Shown: one piece after another, positions 1 to 10,830 of the stretch | How the letters are laid out: each line of letters begins with the position of its first letter | Position numbering within the stretch: position 1 is the first letter of the stretch | Origin: Fibrobacterota bacterium | GTDB lineage: Bacteria > Fibrobacterota > Chitinivibrionia > Chitinivibrionales > FEN-1185 | Reading direction: 5' to 3' | Assembly (NCBI GenBank): GCA_003165595.1 | Contig: PLWQ01000007.1 | Span: 18,108 to 82,107 of the forward strand | DNA: 64,000 bases | Made by a program: the position numbers and the translations under genes | Notes under the pieces: model-generated | Database searches by the model: none | Seen by the model: only the letters and a program-made list of their open reading frames with translations | What the model was told of the DNA's origin: nothing

Positions 1-2
1 CG

Positions 3-854
3 GCACACGCATATATCAAGAGCTACGAACTGTCGGCCGAGTATGCCAAACTGTACGGCGGCCTTTCGAGCCAGGGATGCGCCGCGATTCACGTCCCGCT
101 GCAGGAGCAGATGAGCGTCGACGCGTTCTACACACGTTTTCAGAGCGGGACAATATCCCAGTGGGACACGCTTCCCGGGACCGAACTTGCCCGCCTCGCC
201 GACCCCTCGCTGCGCGCCGATGGATCATCCAGCGGCAGCTTTACAAACGACCAGAACCTGCTGGTTCTGTCCATTGCGCGGGTGTTCCCGATGCCCGTTC
301 CGCGCCTCACCACCTACAGTTACCCGCTTCCCGTGGAATTGTCCGGCGGCATTAATTTCAAGGGCTTCTGGCAAACCCTGAACCCGTGGGGGCAGGTGAG
401 AATGGGGATGAATATCAACGCCGATGCCGGGCTCCTGCTTCGGGTCGGAATAGATTATGATCTGCTCAAGAAACAGGTAAGCCGGGAATTCTATGTGGGG
501 CTGGACGTGAGGAACTTCCTCGGCACGAGGATGGTGTGGCTCCATTCGCCCGACGACTATCAGGAAACTGTTGATATGTCGGAAAGCTTCGGAGTGTCAT
601 ACATAGACAGAACGCATATCCTCGGCGCAACCTGGATAGCGACATTCGCCGTGCTGCGTGACTACGGTTATACCTATCATGGGGGCCTTGAGGCGCAGTT
701 CGCCGACATGATTTCGTTCCGGGTCGGCGTTTCCGACAAGACCTTTACGTGCGGCGCAGGCGTTACCTTCAAGAACTACTCTCTCGATTACGCCTACCGG
801 TTCGACGAAATCGCGCCCTCGCCGCTGCGGCTCTCGCTGCGGGTGGCATTTTAA
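3..854 (+). CDS. Outer-membrane barrel-like protein, 3' part
   Basis: The reading frame is open to the left edge, so the start and any signal peptide lie outside the window. The visible 283 residues are rich in alternating hydrophobic and polar stretches with Gly and aromatic residues, and end in ...SLRVAF. A terminal Phe after a beta-strand-like segment is the usual C-terminal signature of outer-membrane barrels recognised by BamA. I infer an outer-membrane location. It could belong to a PorV/PorQ-like or other FCB barrel family, but I see no motif that fixes the family. Just downstream is a hairpin with a T-run, then fliN facing it on the other strand. Confidence 0.55.
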   Translation, partial: AHAYIKSYELSAEYAKLYGGLSSQGCAAIHVPLQEQMSVDAFYTRFQSGTISQWDTLPGTELARLADPSLRADGSSSGSFTNDQNLLVLSIARVFPMPVPRLTTYSYPLPVELSGGINFKGFWQTLNPWGQVRMGMNINADAGLLLRVGIDYDLLKKQVSREFYVGLDVRNFLGTRMVWLHSPDDYQETVDMSESFGVSYIDRTHILGATWIATFAVLRDYGYTYHGGLEAQFADMISFRVGVSDKTFTCGAGVTFKNYSLDYAYRFDEIAPSPLRLSLRVAF

Positions 855-862
855 AAGGCGGT

Positions 863-940
863 GAAAAGTAAAAAGTTCAAAGTAAACGATGTGGCCCGTC
901 ACTTTGGACTTGCAACTTTTGACTTTGAACTATTTTTTTT
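863..940 (+). terminator. Inverted repeat with T-run, possible terminator
   Basis: A perfect 10-bp inverted repeat (AGTTCAAAGT at 874-883, ACTTTGAACT at 922-931) is followed by eight T at 933-940. It sits between convergent genes. The loop is long (38 nt), so efficiency is uncertain. The AACTTTTGACTTTGAAC wording recurs near 62.1 kb and loosely near 50.05 kb, so it may belong to a dispersed repeat family. Confidence 0.45.
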
Positions 941-943
941 GAA

Positions 944-1204
944 TTAGAGGTGCTTGAACTTCTCTTTTTCCCCGTACAACTGGCCGATTCTCACCGAGAG
1001 CTTGTCGTCGACAACGGTGATTTCGCCTTTTGCAAGCATCTTGTCCTTAATAAAGACATCGACTGGCTCGCCCGCCATGCGGCTGAGCTGGACAAGGCTG
1101 CCCTTTTTGAGGTTGAGGAGATCGCGGATGGACATTCGCGTTTGTCCCAGTTGGACCGAAATCGGAACGCCCACGTCCAGCAGCATGTTGACGGTATTGG
1201 TCAT
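944..1204 (-). CDS. fliN: FliN/SpoA-family motor switch protein
   Basis: A protein of 86 residues made almost entirely of one SpoA domain (LLDVGVPISVQLGQTRMSIRD, then GSLVQLSRMAGEPVDVFIKD and GEITVVDDKLSVRI). This domain forms the C-ring of flagella and the sorting platform of type III secretion, where FliN binds FliM/FliG. The start at 1204 is chosen because a GGGAG sequence lies about 8 nt upstream; the longer frame to 1318 adds unrelated residues. FliN is normally inside a flagellar operon, but here no flagellar neighbours are visible apart from fapA 1.5 kb away on the other strand. The domain call is firm; whether it serves a flagellum is not. Confidence 0.82.
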   Translation of the reverse strand: MTNTVNMLLDVGVPISVQLGQTRMSIRDLLNLKKGSLVQLSRMAGEPVDVFIKDKMLAKGEITVVDDKLSVRIGQLYGEKEKFKHL

Positions 1205-1463
1205 TGGAAAACTCCCGGCCTGTGCCCTCGGTGATCCGCCTATTCCTTTATATCGGATGCCGGCAAAAGATTCTTGAGGACATCCGCCGGCAGCGGACGC
1301 GGTCTTGGCAAACGGCATCGATCACATTGTACCAAAGAAACCGCTTGTGCGCAAGGACGTTGTAGCGGCGCCGGCGCCCGGTGTTGCGCAAGGCGAAGAG
1401 ACTGCGCGGTGAATCCCATAGCGAGCGGCTATGAGTACGTTTTCATTCCATAGGGATGGAAAG

Positions 1464-1581
1464 ATTGCAGGCTGCTCACTGGAGCGTACATCCGGTCGTA
1501 ATCGCGGACCTCGCAGGTTCGCAAGAGCGTCTACTCCTGTAGTGTTGTATGCAGTCCTAGTCGTGGTGCTGCGAGGTCTTT
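1464..1581. repeat. Dispersed intergenic repeat A, copy 1 (long form)
   Basis: About 118 bp nearly identical to 44700-44816 and, in its right half, to 22003-22078. Shared blocks include CAGGCTGCTCAC, TACATCCGGT, the AGGTTCGC box, GCGTCTACTCCT and GTCGTGGTGCTGCG. It lies in the 525-bp gap between fliN and hldD, where I see no gene. It carries no ORF that looks real; the minus-strand translation is a short Thr-rich string shared by copies 2 and 3. Confidence 0.8.
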
Positions 1582-1589
1582 CAATGTTC

Positions 1590-1619
1590 TTGTCTCCTCT
1601 CGTGCATTACTGGTAATAT
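1590..1619 (+). promoter_or_regulatory. Possible sigma-70 promoter for hldD
   Basis: TTGTCT at 1590-1595 and TAATAT at 1614-1619 are separated by 18 bp, pointing toward hldD about 110 bp downstream. The -10 box matches well, the -35 only partly. It lies immediately after repeat A copy 1. Confidence 0.35.
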
Positions 1620-1729
1620 ATATTTTTAGCAGCGACTTTCATGATGCACGGCCGGCAGGCGTCCGCGGATTCCCGTGGATAATACGGCCTGTGCAATACC
1701 AACGCTCTACCAGTCTCGGAGGTCTGCGC

Positions 1730-2704
1730 GTGATCGTTATTACCGGCGGAGCAGGGTTTATCGGCAGCGTGCTGGCCTGGCGGCTCAATCAGTCGGGTCA
1801 CACCGACATTTGCATCGTGGACCACCTCGGCTCGTCGGAAAAATGGAAAAACCTCAGGGCGCTCACCTTCTCCGACTACTTAGACAAAGAAGAATTCATC
1901 GGGCGGCTCGAACGGGGCGACTTCGGCGACGGCATCGACGTGATTTTCCACCTGGGCGCTTGTTCGTCAACCACCGAAACCGATGCCGGCTACCTCATGG
2001 AAAACAACTACCGGTATTCGGTGAGGATCGGGACATGGCGGGAGGCTCATAAAAAGACCCGTCTCATTTATGCGTCAAGCGCCGCAACGTACGGCGACGG
2101 CTCCCAGGGGTATCTCGACGACGAGAACCTGCTTCCCACGCTTCGCCCGCTTAACATGTACGGATATTCAAAACACCTGTTCGATATGTATGCCTTTCGC
2201 CACGGATGGCTGTCGGACATCGTGGGGCTCAAGTACTTCAACGTGTTCGGGCCGAACGAGAACCACAAGGGCGACATGCGGAGCGTGATAAACAAGGCGT
2301 ATCCCCGCATGCGCGACGAAGGGACCATAGCTCTGTTCGAGTCGCACCGCTCCGACTACCGGCACGGCGAACAGCGCCGCGACTTCGTGTACGTTAAGGA
2401 TGCCGTCGACATGACCCTGTTTTTTATGGAGCGCAGGGACGCCGCCGGACTATACAATATCGGAACCGGCGCGGCGCGGTCGTGGAACGACGTCGCCGGC
2501 GCGATGTTCGGCGCGCTCGGCAGGAAGCCTTCCATCACCTACATCCCGATGCCGGAAACCATTCGCGCCAAGTACCAGTACTTTACGCAGGCCGACCTCA
2601 CAAAGCTCTTTGAGGCCGGCTGCGCCGTTCGGTGCCGGCCGCTCGAGGAATCCGTTGCCGACTATGTGCACGAGTACCTCTCCAAGGACGGCCTGATCCT
2701 GTAA
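1730..2704 (+). CDS. hldD: ADP-L-glycero-D-manno-heptose 6-epimerase
   Basis: Converts ADP-D-glycero-beta-D-manno-heptose to its L-glycero form, the donor for the inner core of lipopolysaccharide. The 324-residue protein opens with the NAD(P)-binding GGAGFIGS loop and carries the family's LGACSSTTE segment, the SSAATYG serine and the catalytic YGYSKHLFD Tyr-Lys pair. The GTG start at 1730 is preferred to the one at 1691 because GGAGG lies 8-9 nt before it and the protein then starts directly at the Rossmann fold. It shows that the organism makes a heptose-containing envelope. fapA follows 19 bp later and may be co-transcribed. Confidence 0.92.
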   Translation: MIVITGGAGFIGSVLAWRLNQSGHTDICIVDHLGSSEKWKNLRALTFSDYLDKEEFIGRLERGDFGDGIDVIFHLGACSSTTETDAGYLMENNYRYSVRIGTWREAHKKTRLIYASSAATYGDGSQGYLDDENLLPTLRPLNMYGYSKHLFDMYAFRHGWLSDIVGLKYFNVFGPNENHKGDMRSVINKAYPRMRDEGTIALFESHRSDYRHGEQRRDFVYVKDAVDMTLFFMERRDAAGLYNIGTGAARSWNDVAGAMFGALGRKPSITYIPMPETIRAKYQYFTQADLTKLFEAGCAVRCRPLEESVADYVHEYLSKDGLIL

Positions 2705-2723
2705 CTGCGGCGAAAGGCGTTTC

Positions 2724-4088
2724 GTGGACCGCATTTCTGTGACAAAGACACCGGACGGGCTCAAGGCGTTTCTCACCGTGCCCGACGCGCTGGCCACGGA
2801 TTATCCCACCTTTGATGAGCTCAGGCAGTGCCTTGCAGACAGCGGGGTGGTGTGCGGCATCGACGACAACGCTCTGCACCAGATGATCCGGAACAAAACC
2901 TGCAATTTCCCCGCGGAAGTCGCGCGGGGAACGCCCAGCGTCCCGGCGACCCCGGGACGCATCGACATCCTGGTCGACGTGTCGTCGCGGGGAAAGCCGA
3001 AGGCGATTGCCGGCGGACGGGTTGACCTTCGCGACATCGGGTACGTGGTCAACGTGCGCAAGAATTTGCATATTCTTCGGCGAATTCCCCCCGTTCCCGG
3101 GAAGGAAGGGAAAATGGTGACCGGGAAAACCATCGGGTTCGTGATACCGCCGCACGTGATGCTGATCCCGGGAAAGGGCACCAGAATCCTCGAAGAAGAC
3201 CCGAACGTGCTGGTCGCGGACGTCGACGGCGCGGTCATGGTCTTTCCAAACGGGAAGGCCGAGGTTCTCACCGACAAACTGGTGCAGAGTAACGTCGACT
3301 ACACCACCGGCAACATCTACTTTTCGGGCAATCTCCGGATCAACGGTACCGTGCGCAGCGGTTTCGAAGTGGCGGCCGAGGGAAACGTGTGGATAGGCGG
3401 GAGCGTTGAGGACGCGAAAGTTTCGTCGCTGGCCGATCTCGAAATTGTGGGCGGAGCCTCCGGCTCGGGCAACGGAATTGTCAAATGCGCAGGAACCCTC
3501 AAGGCGCGGCACATCCAGAACCTGAACGTCCAGGCCAAAAATGTCGAGGTTGCCGAAGACATCGTGCATTGCGACATCTGGGCCGAGGCAACGGTGGTGG
3601 CAAAGTCGATCGTCGGGGGCACGGTTTCGGTCGGCAGGTCCGTTGAGGCGGAAACGATAGGGACCGAGGCGGAAGCCAAGACGGTGGTGGATCTCGGGGG
3701 CACCTCGGCGCTGCTCAAGCAGAAATACGATCTGCTCCGCGACCTGGCAACCGTGACCGGAGAGATCGGGGCGCTCAAGGGCGACATGTATTGCCACGTG
3801 CGGGACGAGATGGACGAAGGCGGAACGCTTTCGCCCTCTTCGCTATCGCGGCTCGACGATCTGCGGGCCAAGAACCAGGAAACTCTCGATAAAAATGCCG
3901 CAATACAAAAGGAAATCGGTACAATTGACGATAAACTGAAGAGGAGCACCATTCCGGTGCTCAAGGCGGGCACCATATACCCGAATACCATAGTGAAAGC
4001 GGGAACGCTCGAAAAAGGCATTAAGGAAAAACTGTCGCATGTGGTTATCACGGCCGAGCAGAATGTAATCACGGTCGGCAAGGGTTAG
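2724..4088 (+). CDS. FapA/DUF342 family protein
   Basis: A 454-residue DUF342 protein. The N-terminal part (1-75) is a small mixed domain. The centre (about 165-320) is a parallel beta-helix-like stretch with short repeats such as GNVWIGGSVEDA and GGTVSVGRSVEAETIG. A charged coiled coil follows (about 330-410), then a short C-terminal return to the beta region (KAGTIYPNTIVKAG). Members are called flagellar assembly protein A, and in some bacteria affect polar protein placement or kinase signalling. The GTG start at 2724 has an AAAGG box upstream. The family is clear, the role here is not. No flagellar operon is nearby. Confidence 0.82.
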   Translation: MDRISVTKTPDGLKAFLTVPDALATDYPTFDELRQCLADSGVVCGIDDNALHQMIRNKTCNFPAEVARGTPSVPATPGRIDILVDVSSRGKPKAIAGGRVDLRDIGYVVNVRKNLHILRRIPPVPGKEGKMVTGKTIGFVIPPHVMLIPGKGTRILEEDPNVLVADVDGAVMVFPNGKAEVLTDKLVQSNVDYTTGNIYFSGNLRINGTVRSGFEVAAEGNVWIGGSVEDAKVSSLADLEIVGGASGSGNGIVKCAGTLKARHIQNLNVQAKNVEVAEDIVHCDIWAEATVVAKSIVGGTVSVGRSVEAETIGTEAEAKTVVDLGGTSALLKQKYDLLRDLATVTGEIGALKGDMYCHVRDEMDEGGTLSPSSLSRLDDLRAKNQETLDKNAAIQKEIGTIDDKLKRSTIPVLKAGTIYPNTIVKAGTLEKGIKEKLSHVVITAEQNVITVGKG

Positions 4089-4187
4089 CCTCGGCCGTCT
4101 TTTCTGTTTGACTGTTGCGAGTCATTGCAGTATCATTACAAGTGGGTTGCCAGAGTATCGTGTGGGTATCGTAATCGGAGTTGGACT

Positions 4188-6203
4188 ATGACGAATGCGT
4201 GGATAAGCCGGTTCCGCTGTTGCGTGTTTGCACTGCCGTTTTTCCTCTTGCTGACCGTTCCGTGCGCGGGCCAGGAAACCGACGACTACATCCACTATCA
4301 GTTGGGCCTTCGATACAAGAACGAAAACAAGTCCGATCAGGCGCTCGAAGAATTCCGTAAATTGCTTTCCGCCTATCCGGACAATTACAACGCGTACATG
4401 CAGATTGCGGATATCCGGAGGATGCAGGGTCAACCGAGGCTCGTTATCTATAATCTGAAACGGGCGCTTGCCTACAATCCGGGCTGGGGCAAGGCGCAGA
4501 AAATGCTGGCCGAGGCCTACGAGCAGGACAGGCAGTTCCAGAATGCCATCATCGAGTACCAGCATTACCAGCAGGCTTGCGATCCTGCCGAGCTCGATTC
4601 GATTCAGTCCAAAATCAACCGTCTTGTCGGCAAAGTAAAGGGCGAACCCGAGCCCATGGCGCAGGCGGCCTCGTTGCCTGGGCAAAAGGATACACTTGCC
4701 CCTGCAAAGAAGACCGTTTCGGGCAAGCAGGCCCAGGCCGCCGCGGTACCCTCACCCTCGGCCGCAAAATCCCGCGCCGGCAGTGAGGCCGGGGCGCCTC
4801 GGAAAAAGGCGATTGCCCAGCCCGCCGCGCCCACCGCCGAATCTCATTTCAACCAGGCCGTGGTGCTTTACAACGAGGAAAAATTCGACGAAGCCCTGGG
4901 GCAGCTCAAAAAGGCCGTGACGCTCAAGAGGGACTTCCCCGCCGCATATTACTATGCCGGCCTCATACGGTTCAAGAAGGGCGAAAACGACCTTGCAAAG
5001 ATCAACTTCGCCAAGGCGTTCGGCTACCCCGAAGGGGAAGGGGTTGCCCATTTCTTTCTCGGAAAGATTTACGGAACGGAAAGAAACTTCAAGGAAGGCA
5101 TAGCCATGCTGCTGGAGTTTCTCCAGAAACCGGGAGACCCGGACCAGCGCAAAGAAGCGGTGGCGCTTCTCAAGCAATACAAAGCCATCGTGGGCGACCC
5201 CACGCCGCTGCCGGCGGGATTGGGCGGCCCCGACACCGTGCGGCGCCAGGAGCCTCTGATAGAACCGGTTGCCCCGGAAACGAGCATGGTTACCATCGAA
5301 ATGAGAATCGATTCTCTCCTGACCTTGGCGGTTGTCGATACGCTTTCCGATCCGGGGCAGGCGATGCTCGTTGCCGTCAAGGAATTTCGCGCGGGAAGGT
5401 ACGAGAGCGCGGCAAAAGAATTCAAAAAGGTCATGGTCTCGTTTCCAGCCAAAGCGGTGGGTCCGCAGTGTCTCTACGATATCGGTGCGTGCTACATGAA
5501 ACTCCGGTTGTTTTCAAACGCGGAAAACCAGTTCGACCAGCTGTTGGAACGATACCCGGCGCACGCGCTCGCGTCGCAGAGCCTGTTCTTTAAGGCTTAT
5601 TCCTTCCTTGAGCGGGGAGATCTGTCCCGCGCGGAGCGCCTGCTGCGGGAATTTATCCAGAAGAACCGCACGCATCAGTGGACGGGGAGGGCATACGAAA
5701 AGTTGGGAGACCTCTATACCGAACTTAAGGAGTCGGGCAAGGCGCTTGACGCATACAATCAGGCCGTGGCGCAGGCGCATGACGCCGCCGACCGCGCATA
5801 CGCGCTCTACAAACTGGGCTCCCTGTACTTTGAGGTCGCCAACGGCCCGCGGGCCGTGGAATCGCTGGAGAAGCTGATTGAAAACGGTGAAAAGTCGGGT
5901 TCGTACCTGCGCGTTCCGGATTCGTACTACCGGATCGCCGATTATGAGTACCAGCACAAGAACTTTAAACGTGCGCTCGAATTTTATCAGAAGGCAACGC
6001 GCAAGTATCCCACGTATCAGGAAACGCCCTGGGGCCTTTTCCAGGCGGGCAATATTTACAAGAACACGAAAGACTATCAGAAAGCAATCGAAACCTACAA
6101 AGTCCTCGCCAAAACCTACCCCGACGACTATTGGGCAAAACAGGCGAAGTGGAAAATGGAAGACGCGGTATGGGAAAACGAATACCGCAGCGTGTTGAAC
6201 TAG
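4188..6203 (+). CDS. Secreted TPR-repeat protein
   Basis: A 671-residue protein with a signal peptide (CCVFALPFFLLLTVPCAGQ) followed by two TPR blocks. The first covers about residues 30-140 and 225-320; between them is an Ala/Pro-rich linker (about 155-220). The second runs from about 410 to the end and resembles the outer-membrane-assembly TPRs of YbgF/BamD type (PQCLYDIGACYMKL, QSLFFKAYSFLERGDL, YRIADYEYQHKNFKRAL). It is probably a periplasmic scaffold. ATG 4188 has GGAG seven bases upstream; the TTG at 4125 would hide the signal peptide. A FlgN-like gene and two-component genes follow 140 bp downstream in the same direction. Confidence 0.75.
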   Translation: MTNAWISRFRCCVFALPFFLLLTVPCAGQETDDYIHYQLGLRYKNENKSDQALEEFRKLLSAYPDNYNAYMQIADIRRMQGQPRLVIYNLKRALAYNPGWGKAQKMLAEAYEQDRQFQNAIIEYQHYQQACDPAELDSIQSKINRLVGKVKGEPEPMAQAASLPGQKDTLAPAKKTVSGKQAQAAAVPSPSAAKSRAGSEAGAPRKKAIAQPAAPTAESHFNQAVVLYNEEKFDEALGQLKKAVTLKRDFPAAYYYAGLIRFKKGENDLAKINFAKAFGYPEGEGVAHFFLGKIYGTERNFKEGIAMLLEFLQKPGDPDQRKEAVALLKQYKAIVGDPTPLPAGLGGPDTVRRQEPLIEPVAPETSMVTIEMRIDSLLTLAVVDTLSDPGQAMLVAVKEFRAGRYESAAKEFKKVMVSFPAKAVGPQCLYDIGACYMKLRLFSNAENQFDQLLERYPAHALASQSLFFKAYSFLERGDLSRAERLLREFIQKNRTHQWTGRAYEKLGDLYTELKESGKALDAYNQAVAQAHDAADRAYALYKLGSLYFEVANGPRAVESLEKLIENGEKSGSYLRVPDSYYRIADYEYQHKNFKRALEFYQKATRKYPTYQETPWGLFQAGNIYKNTKDYQKAIETYKVLAKTYPDDYWAKQAKWKMEDAVWENEYRSVLN

Positions 6204-6343
6204 CCGCGGAGCCGTTGTTCCTTCGTCCCGTTGCGCCAACAAATACTCCATTCTTCAAACTTCCCTGTGGACGACTGCCTGCACGAATTGGTACAATAAT
6301 ACATTGATTGAGTCCGGTTCTTGTGCCTCAAAAGTGGGACCGA

Positions 6344-6730
6344 ATGGCTGCTGCAGATACTACCTCGCTCATTGCCACGCTTGCCGCGTCGTACCGGCGC
6401 CAGTTGGAAATGTACCGAACGCTCACCGCGCTCGTGCAGAAGACGCTGTCGCAGGTGGTGCTTTCGCGCGGCGACGTGTCGGGCGTTATGGACAGCTTTA
6501 CGCGCAAGCAGGAGCTGATTGACGCTATTGTCAAGGAGCGCGAAAATGTGGGCGACTGCGTTGTTCTGTGGCAGGAACGCAAGGCGGGTTTGAAGCAGAG
6601 TACGCAATCGCAGGAACTCGACGAACTGCTCAAAGCCACGCAATTGGTAATCAAGGAGTTCCTGGAATACGAGGAACAGCTCAAAAAATATCTCGAGCAT
6701 GTCACTAAGAAAGGGAGCCCCGTCTCTTGA
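6344..6730 (+). CDS. FlgN-like helical protein
   Basis: A 128-residue, entirely helical protein: one long amphipathic helix, a Gly break, then a second helix rich in Lys/Glu (LDELLKATQLVIKEFLEYE). Size and pattern fit FlgN, the export chaperone for flagellar hook-filament junction proteins, but no diagnostic residue allows certainty. The ATG at 6344 is chosen over the TTG at 6308 because it removes an unrelated N-terminus. Its stop codon overlaps the kinase start (TGATG at 6728-6732), so translation of the two is probably coupled. It could instead be a small partner of the kinase. Confidence 0.5.
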   Translation: MAAADTTSLIATLAASYRRQLEMYRTLTALVQKTLSQVVLSRGDVSGVMDSFTRKQELIDAIVKERENVGDCVVLWQERKAGLKQSTQSQELDELLKATQLVIKEFLEYEEQLKKYLEHVTKKGSPVS

Positions 6731-7985
6731 TGGCCGTCGCGAGGAAGAACACGCCCGTGCTTACCCAGGAAATGTTCGATTCCCTTACCGGAATTATCGA
6801 GGATTTCCAGGCGCGCGCCGAAAAGCTCGCCGTATTATACGAACGTATGCGGCAGGATTTCAAGAAAGTCAACGTCGAACTCGACAAGAAAAACGAACAG
6901 CTCGCCCAGAGTCTGCGAAAGCAAGAGGAAATTCAGACGTATCTGGGCAGCATTCTCGAAAGCATGAACAGCGGCGTGGTTGGGGTGAATACCGTGGAGC
7001 GCATAACCCATTTCAACAAGGCCGCTTCCGAAATCACCGGATTCCCCCCGGAAGAAGTAATTGACAAAAAGTATTCCGATCTGTTTCCCAAGAACAGCGA
7101 GGGCGAGACGTCGCTTCTCCAGGTGCTCCGAACGGGCAAGGGGCTGGCCCGCGACGAAAAGGTGATCTGGCATAGGGACGGACATCCGTTGCCGGTTTCC
7201 TTCCAGACCGCGCTGCTCACCGATCCATCCGGAGCGACACTCGGCGCCGTGGAGATTTTCTCGGACATTTCCCGCATCAAGGCGCTCGAAGAGGAGATGC
7301 AGCAGACCAAGACCATGGCGGCTCTCGGCGAAATGGCTGCCACCGTAGCGCACGAAATAAGGAACCCGCTCTCCGCCATGGGAATGTGGGCCACCCTTCT
7401 GGAGCGCGAGATAGCGCCGGAAAGCCAGAGCAGGAACATCGTACACAAGATCCTTGAGGGACTGTCGCGGCTCAACAGGATCGTGTCGAATCTGCTGGTA
7501 TATTCGCGGCCTGTAAAGCCCCAGCTCCGGCCCGTGCCGCTGCAGCAGCTACTCAGCGAAACGTCCGACTTCGTGGAAATTGAGATCGAACGCCAGGGAC
7601 AGAACATTGAAGTGCACAAGGCTTGGGACGGCGAGGCGGTGCAGGTTCTGATGGACCCGGAGAAACTGCAGCAGGTAATCATGAATCTGGCGCTCAACGC
7701 GATCCAGGCCATGCCCAAGGGCGGCACACTTACGGTGCGCATCGACAGCACGGAGGGCGACACCGGGTATGGCTCGTTCTCCATAAGCGACACCGGATGC
7801 GGAATTTCCAAAGAGAACCTCGATAAAATATGGCTGCCCTTTTTCACCACAAAATCAAACGGCACCGGGCTGGGGCTTGCTATTGTCAAGAAGATAGTCG
7901 AATCGCACTCCGGCGTGATAGAAGTGGCCAGCGAAATCGACAAGGGGACTACGGTAAAGGTCTTCTTGCCCCTGGCAAAACCCTG

Positions 7986-7986
<1 letters not shown>
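6730..7986 (+). CDS. PAS-containing NtrB-type sensor histidine kinase
   Basis: A soluble 418-residue kinase. It has an N-terminal coiled coil (about 20-70), a PAS domain (about 75-185, ILESMNSGVVGVN, ITGFPPEEVIDK), a dimerisation/phosphoacceptor helix with HEIRNPLS at about residue 208, and a full ATPase domain with N, G1 (SDTGCGIS) and G2 (GTGLGLAIVKKI) boxes. No membrane span is present, so it senses a cytoplasmic signal or a bound partner, perhaps the FlgN-like protein before it. Its stop overlaps the start of the NtrC-type regulator (TGATG), so the two form a cognate pair. Similar soluble pairs (FlgS/FlgR, FleS/FleR) control flagellar genes, but that role is inference here. Confidence 0.88.
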
Positions 7987-9362
<1,376 letters not shown>

Positions 9363-9390
9363 CGAAACGCACGTTTGCCAAGGATACCCA

Positions 9391-10785
9391 ATGCTGCGAA
9401 TCAACGCAAAATCCATCATCTTGAGAACCGCGGTCATCTACCTTTTCGTCACCATTCTCAACGTGTCGATCTTCGTGCTCATGGTGTTCGAGAACCAGCT
9501 CGATCTCATTGCGCAGAACGCGATCCTCAACAGTGAGCTCAAGGGCTCGAATTTCAAGTACCGTATCGACAATGCCATGGGCGTTGCCGGCGACCTCGAC
9601 AACGCGAATATCAACAAAATCTTGCGTGAGGCAAGCTCTCTGGGCGTCAGGGACGTCACCCTGTTCAGTGAGGCGGGAAAGGTATTTGTCAATATCGAAA
9701 ACAACCAGGCCGTTTCGAAGGCCGAGGCCAGCGTCGATGACATGAAGAACATCAACATGGCCATCACCAAGAAGGGCTTCGAGGACAAACTGTTCTACCA
9801 CGTGATCCACCGCAAGACAAAGCTGATCAACCTGTACATTCCTTTTTCGTATGCCGGCGACAAAATCGGCGTGGCCGCGATTGCACTGTACATGATCGAC
9901 ATCGACAAGCAGATGAACTACCTGTACCGGCAATGCCTGGTGATCGCGCTTATCATTATCGCCATCCATTTCGGGTTCGCGGTCCTGTTCTCCCGTATGA
10001 TCTTCTTTCCGCTGCGCAAGCTCAACGATGCCACGCATCTCCTGGCGCAGGGGAAGCTCGACATCCGCGTTCCCATCGTGAGTGACGACGAGATCGGCCA
10101 GCTCGCCTCCTCGTTCAATGAGATGAGCGTTGCGCTGCAGCGTATGCGCGACGAGGCGCGCGGAGCGAACCCGCTTACGGGCCTGCCCGGGAACCTTGCA
10201 ATCGCCAAGTTCATCGACGACAGCCTCAACGCTGGCCGCGTGATATGCGTGCTCTACTGCGATCTCGACAACTTCAAGGCCTACAACGACAAGTATGGAT
10301 TTACAAAGGGAGACGAAGCCATCCTGTATACCCGCGACTGCCTGGTTGCCATTGCAAAGCGCAAGGACATGAAGGACGTTTTTATCGGCCACGAAGGCGG
10401 CGACGACTTCGTTGTCGTATGCGAATTCCCGTACTGGGAGGAATACGCCAAGTCGTTTATCACGCTGTTTGACCGGGGCATCTACCAGTTCTACAACAGC
10501 GTCGACGCGAGAAACGGGTTCATCGAGTCGATCAACCGCAGGGGCGAGCGCCAGCGATTTCCGCTCATGAGCGTGTCGGTGGCGGTGGTATCGAACCGGC
10601 AGCGGCCGTTCAGGCGTCACGCCGAGATGATCCAGGTGGCGGCGGAAGTGAAGAAATACGTCAAAAGCATCGACGGGTCTTGTTACGCCATCGACCGGCG
10701 CCAGGGGCCCGTGAGCCCGACGGGGCAGGTGACCCTTCCGGGCCAGGCGCCGGCGGCGCCCGGACCGGCACGGCAGCAGCGGTAG
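9391..10785 (+). CDS. Membrane GGDEF-domain protein (GGDDF variant)
   Basis: 464 residues: a first membrane helix (about 8-32), a periplasmic sensor region (to about 170), a second membrane helix (LVIALIIIAIHFGFAVLF), HAMP (ending near DDEIGQLASSFNEM) and a GGDEF domain starting at NPLTGLPGN. The active-site motif reads GHEGGDDF instead of GGDEF, so the fourth position is Asp rather than Glu. A GH-x-GGDDF form is known among GGDEF proteins, so cyclase activity is possible but not certain. A Pro/Gly/Ala tail closes the protein. AAGGA precedes ATG 9391. It probably makes or senses cyclic di-GMP; a PilZ protein is encoded at 53.2 kb. Confidence 0.85.
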   Translation: MLRINAKSIILRTAVIYLFVTILNVSIFVLMVFENQLDLIAQNAILNSELKGSNFKYRIDNAMGVAGDLDNANINKILREASSLGVRDVTLFSEAGKVFVNIENNQAVSKAEASVDDMKNINMAITKKGFEDKLFYHVIHRKTKLINLYIPFSYAGDKIGVAAIALYMIDIDKQMNYLYRQCLVIALIIIAIHFGFAVLFSRMIFFPLRKLNDATHLLAQGKLDIRVPIVSDDEIGQLASSFNEMSVALQRMRDEARGANPLTGLPGNLAIAKFIDDSLNAGRVICVLYCDLDNFKAYNDKYGFTKGDEAILYTRDCLVAIAKRKDMKDVFIGHEGGDDFVVVCEFPYWEEYAKSFITLFDRGIYQFYNSVDARNGFIESINRRGERQRFPLMSVSVAVVSNRQRPFRRHAEMIQVAAEVKKYVKSIDGSCYAIDRRQGPVSPTGQVTLPGQAPAAPGPARQQR

Positions 10786-10830
10786 ACGGCAGCCTTTGGA
10801 ATTGCTCGGAAACAACGGACCGGCGCACCC

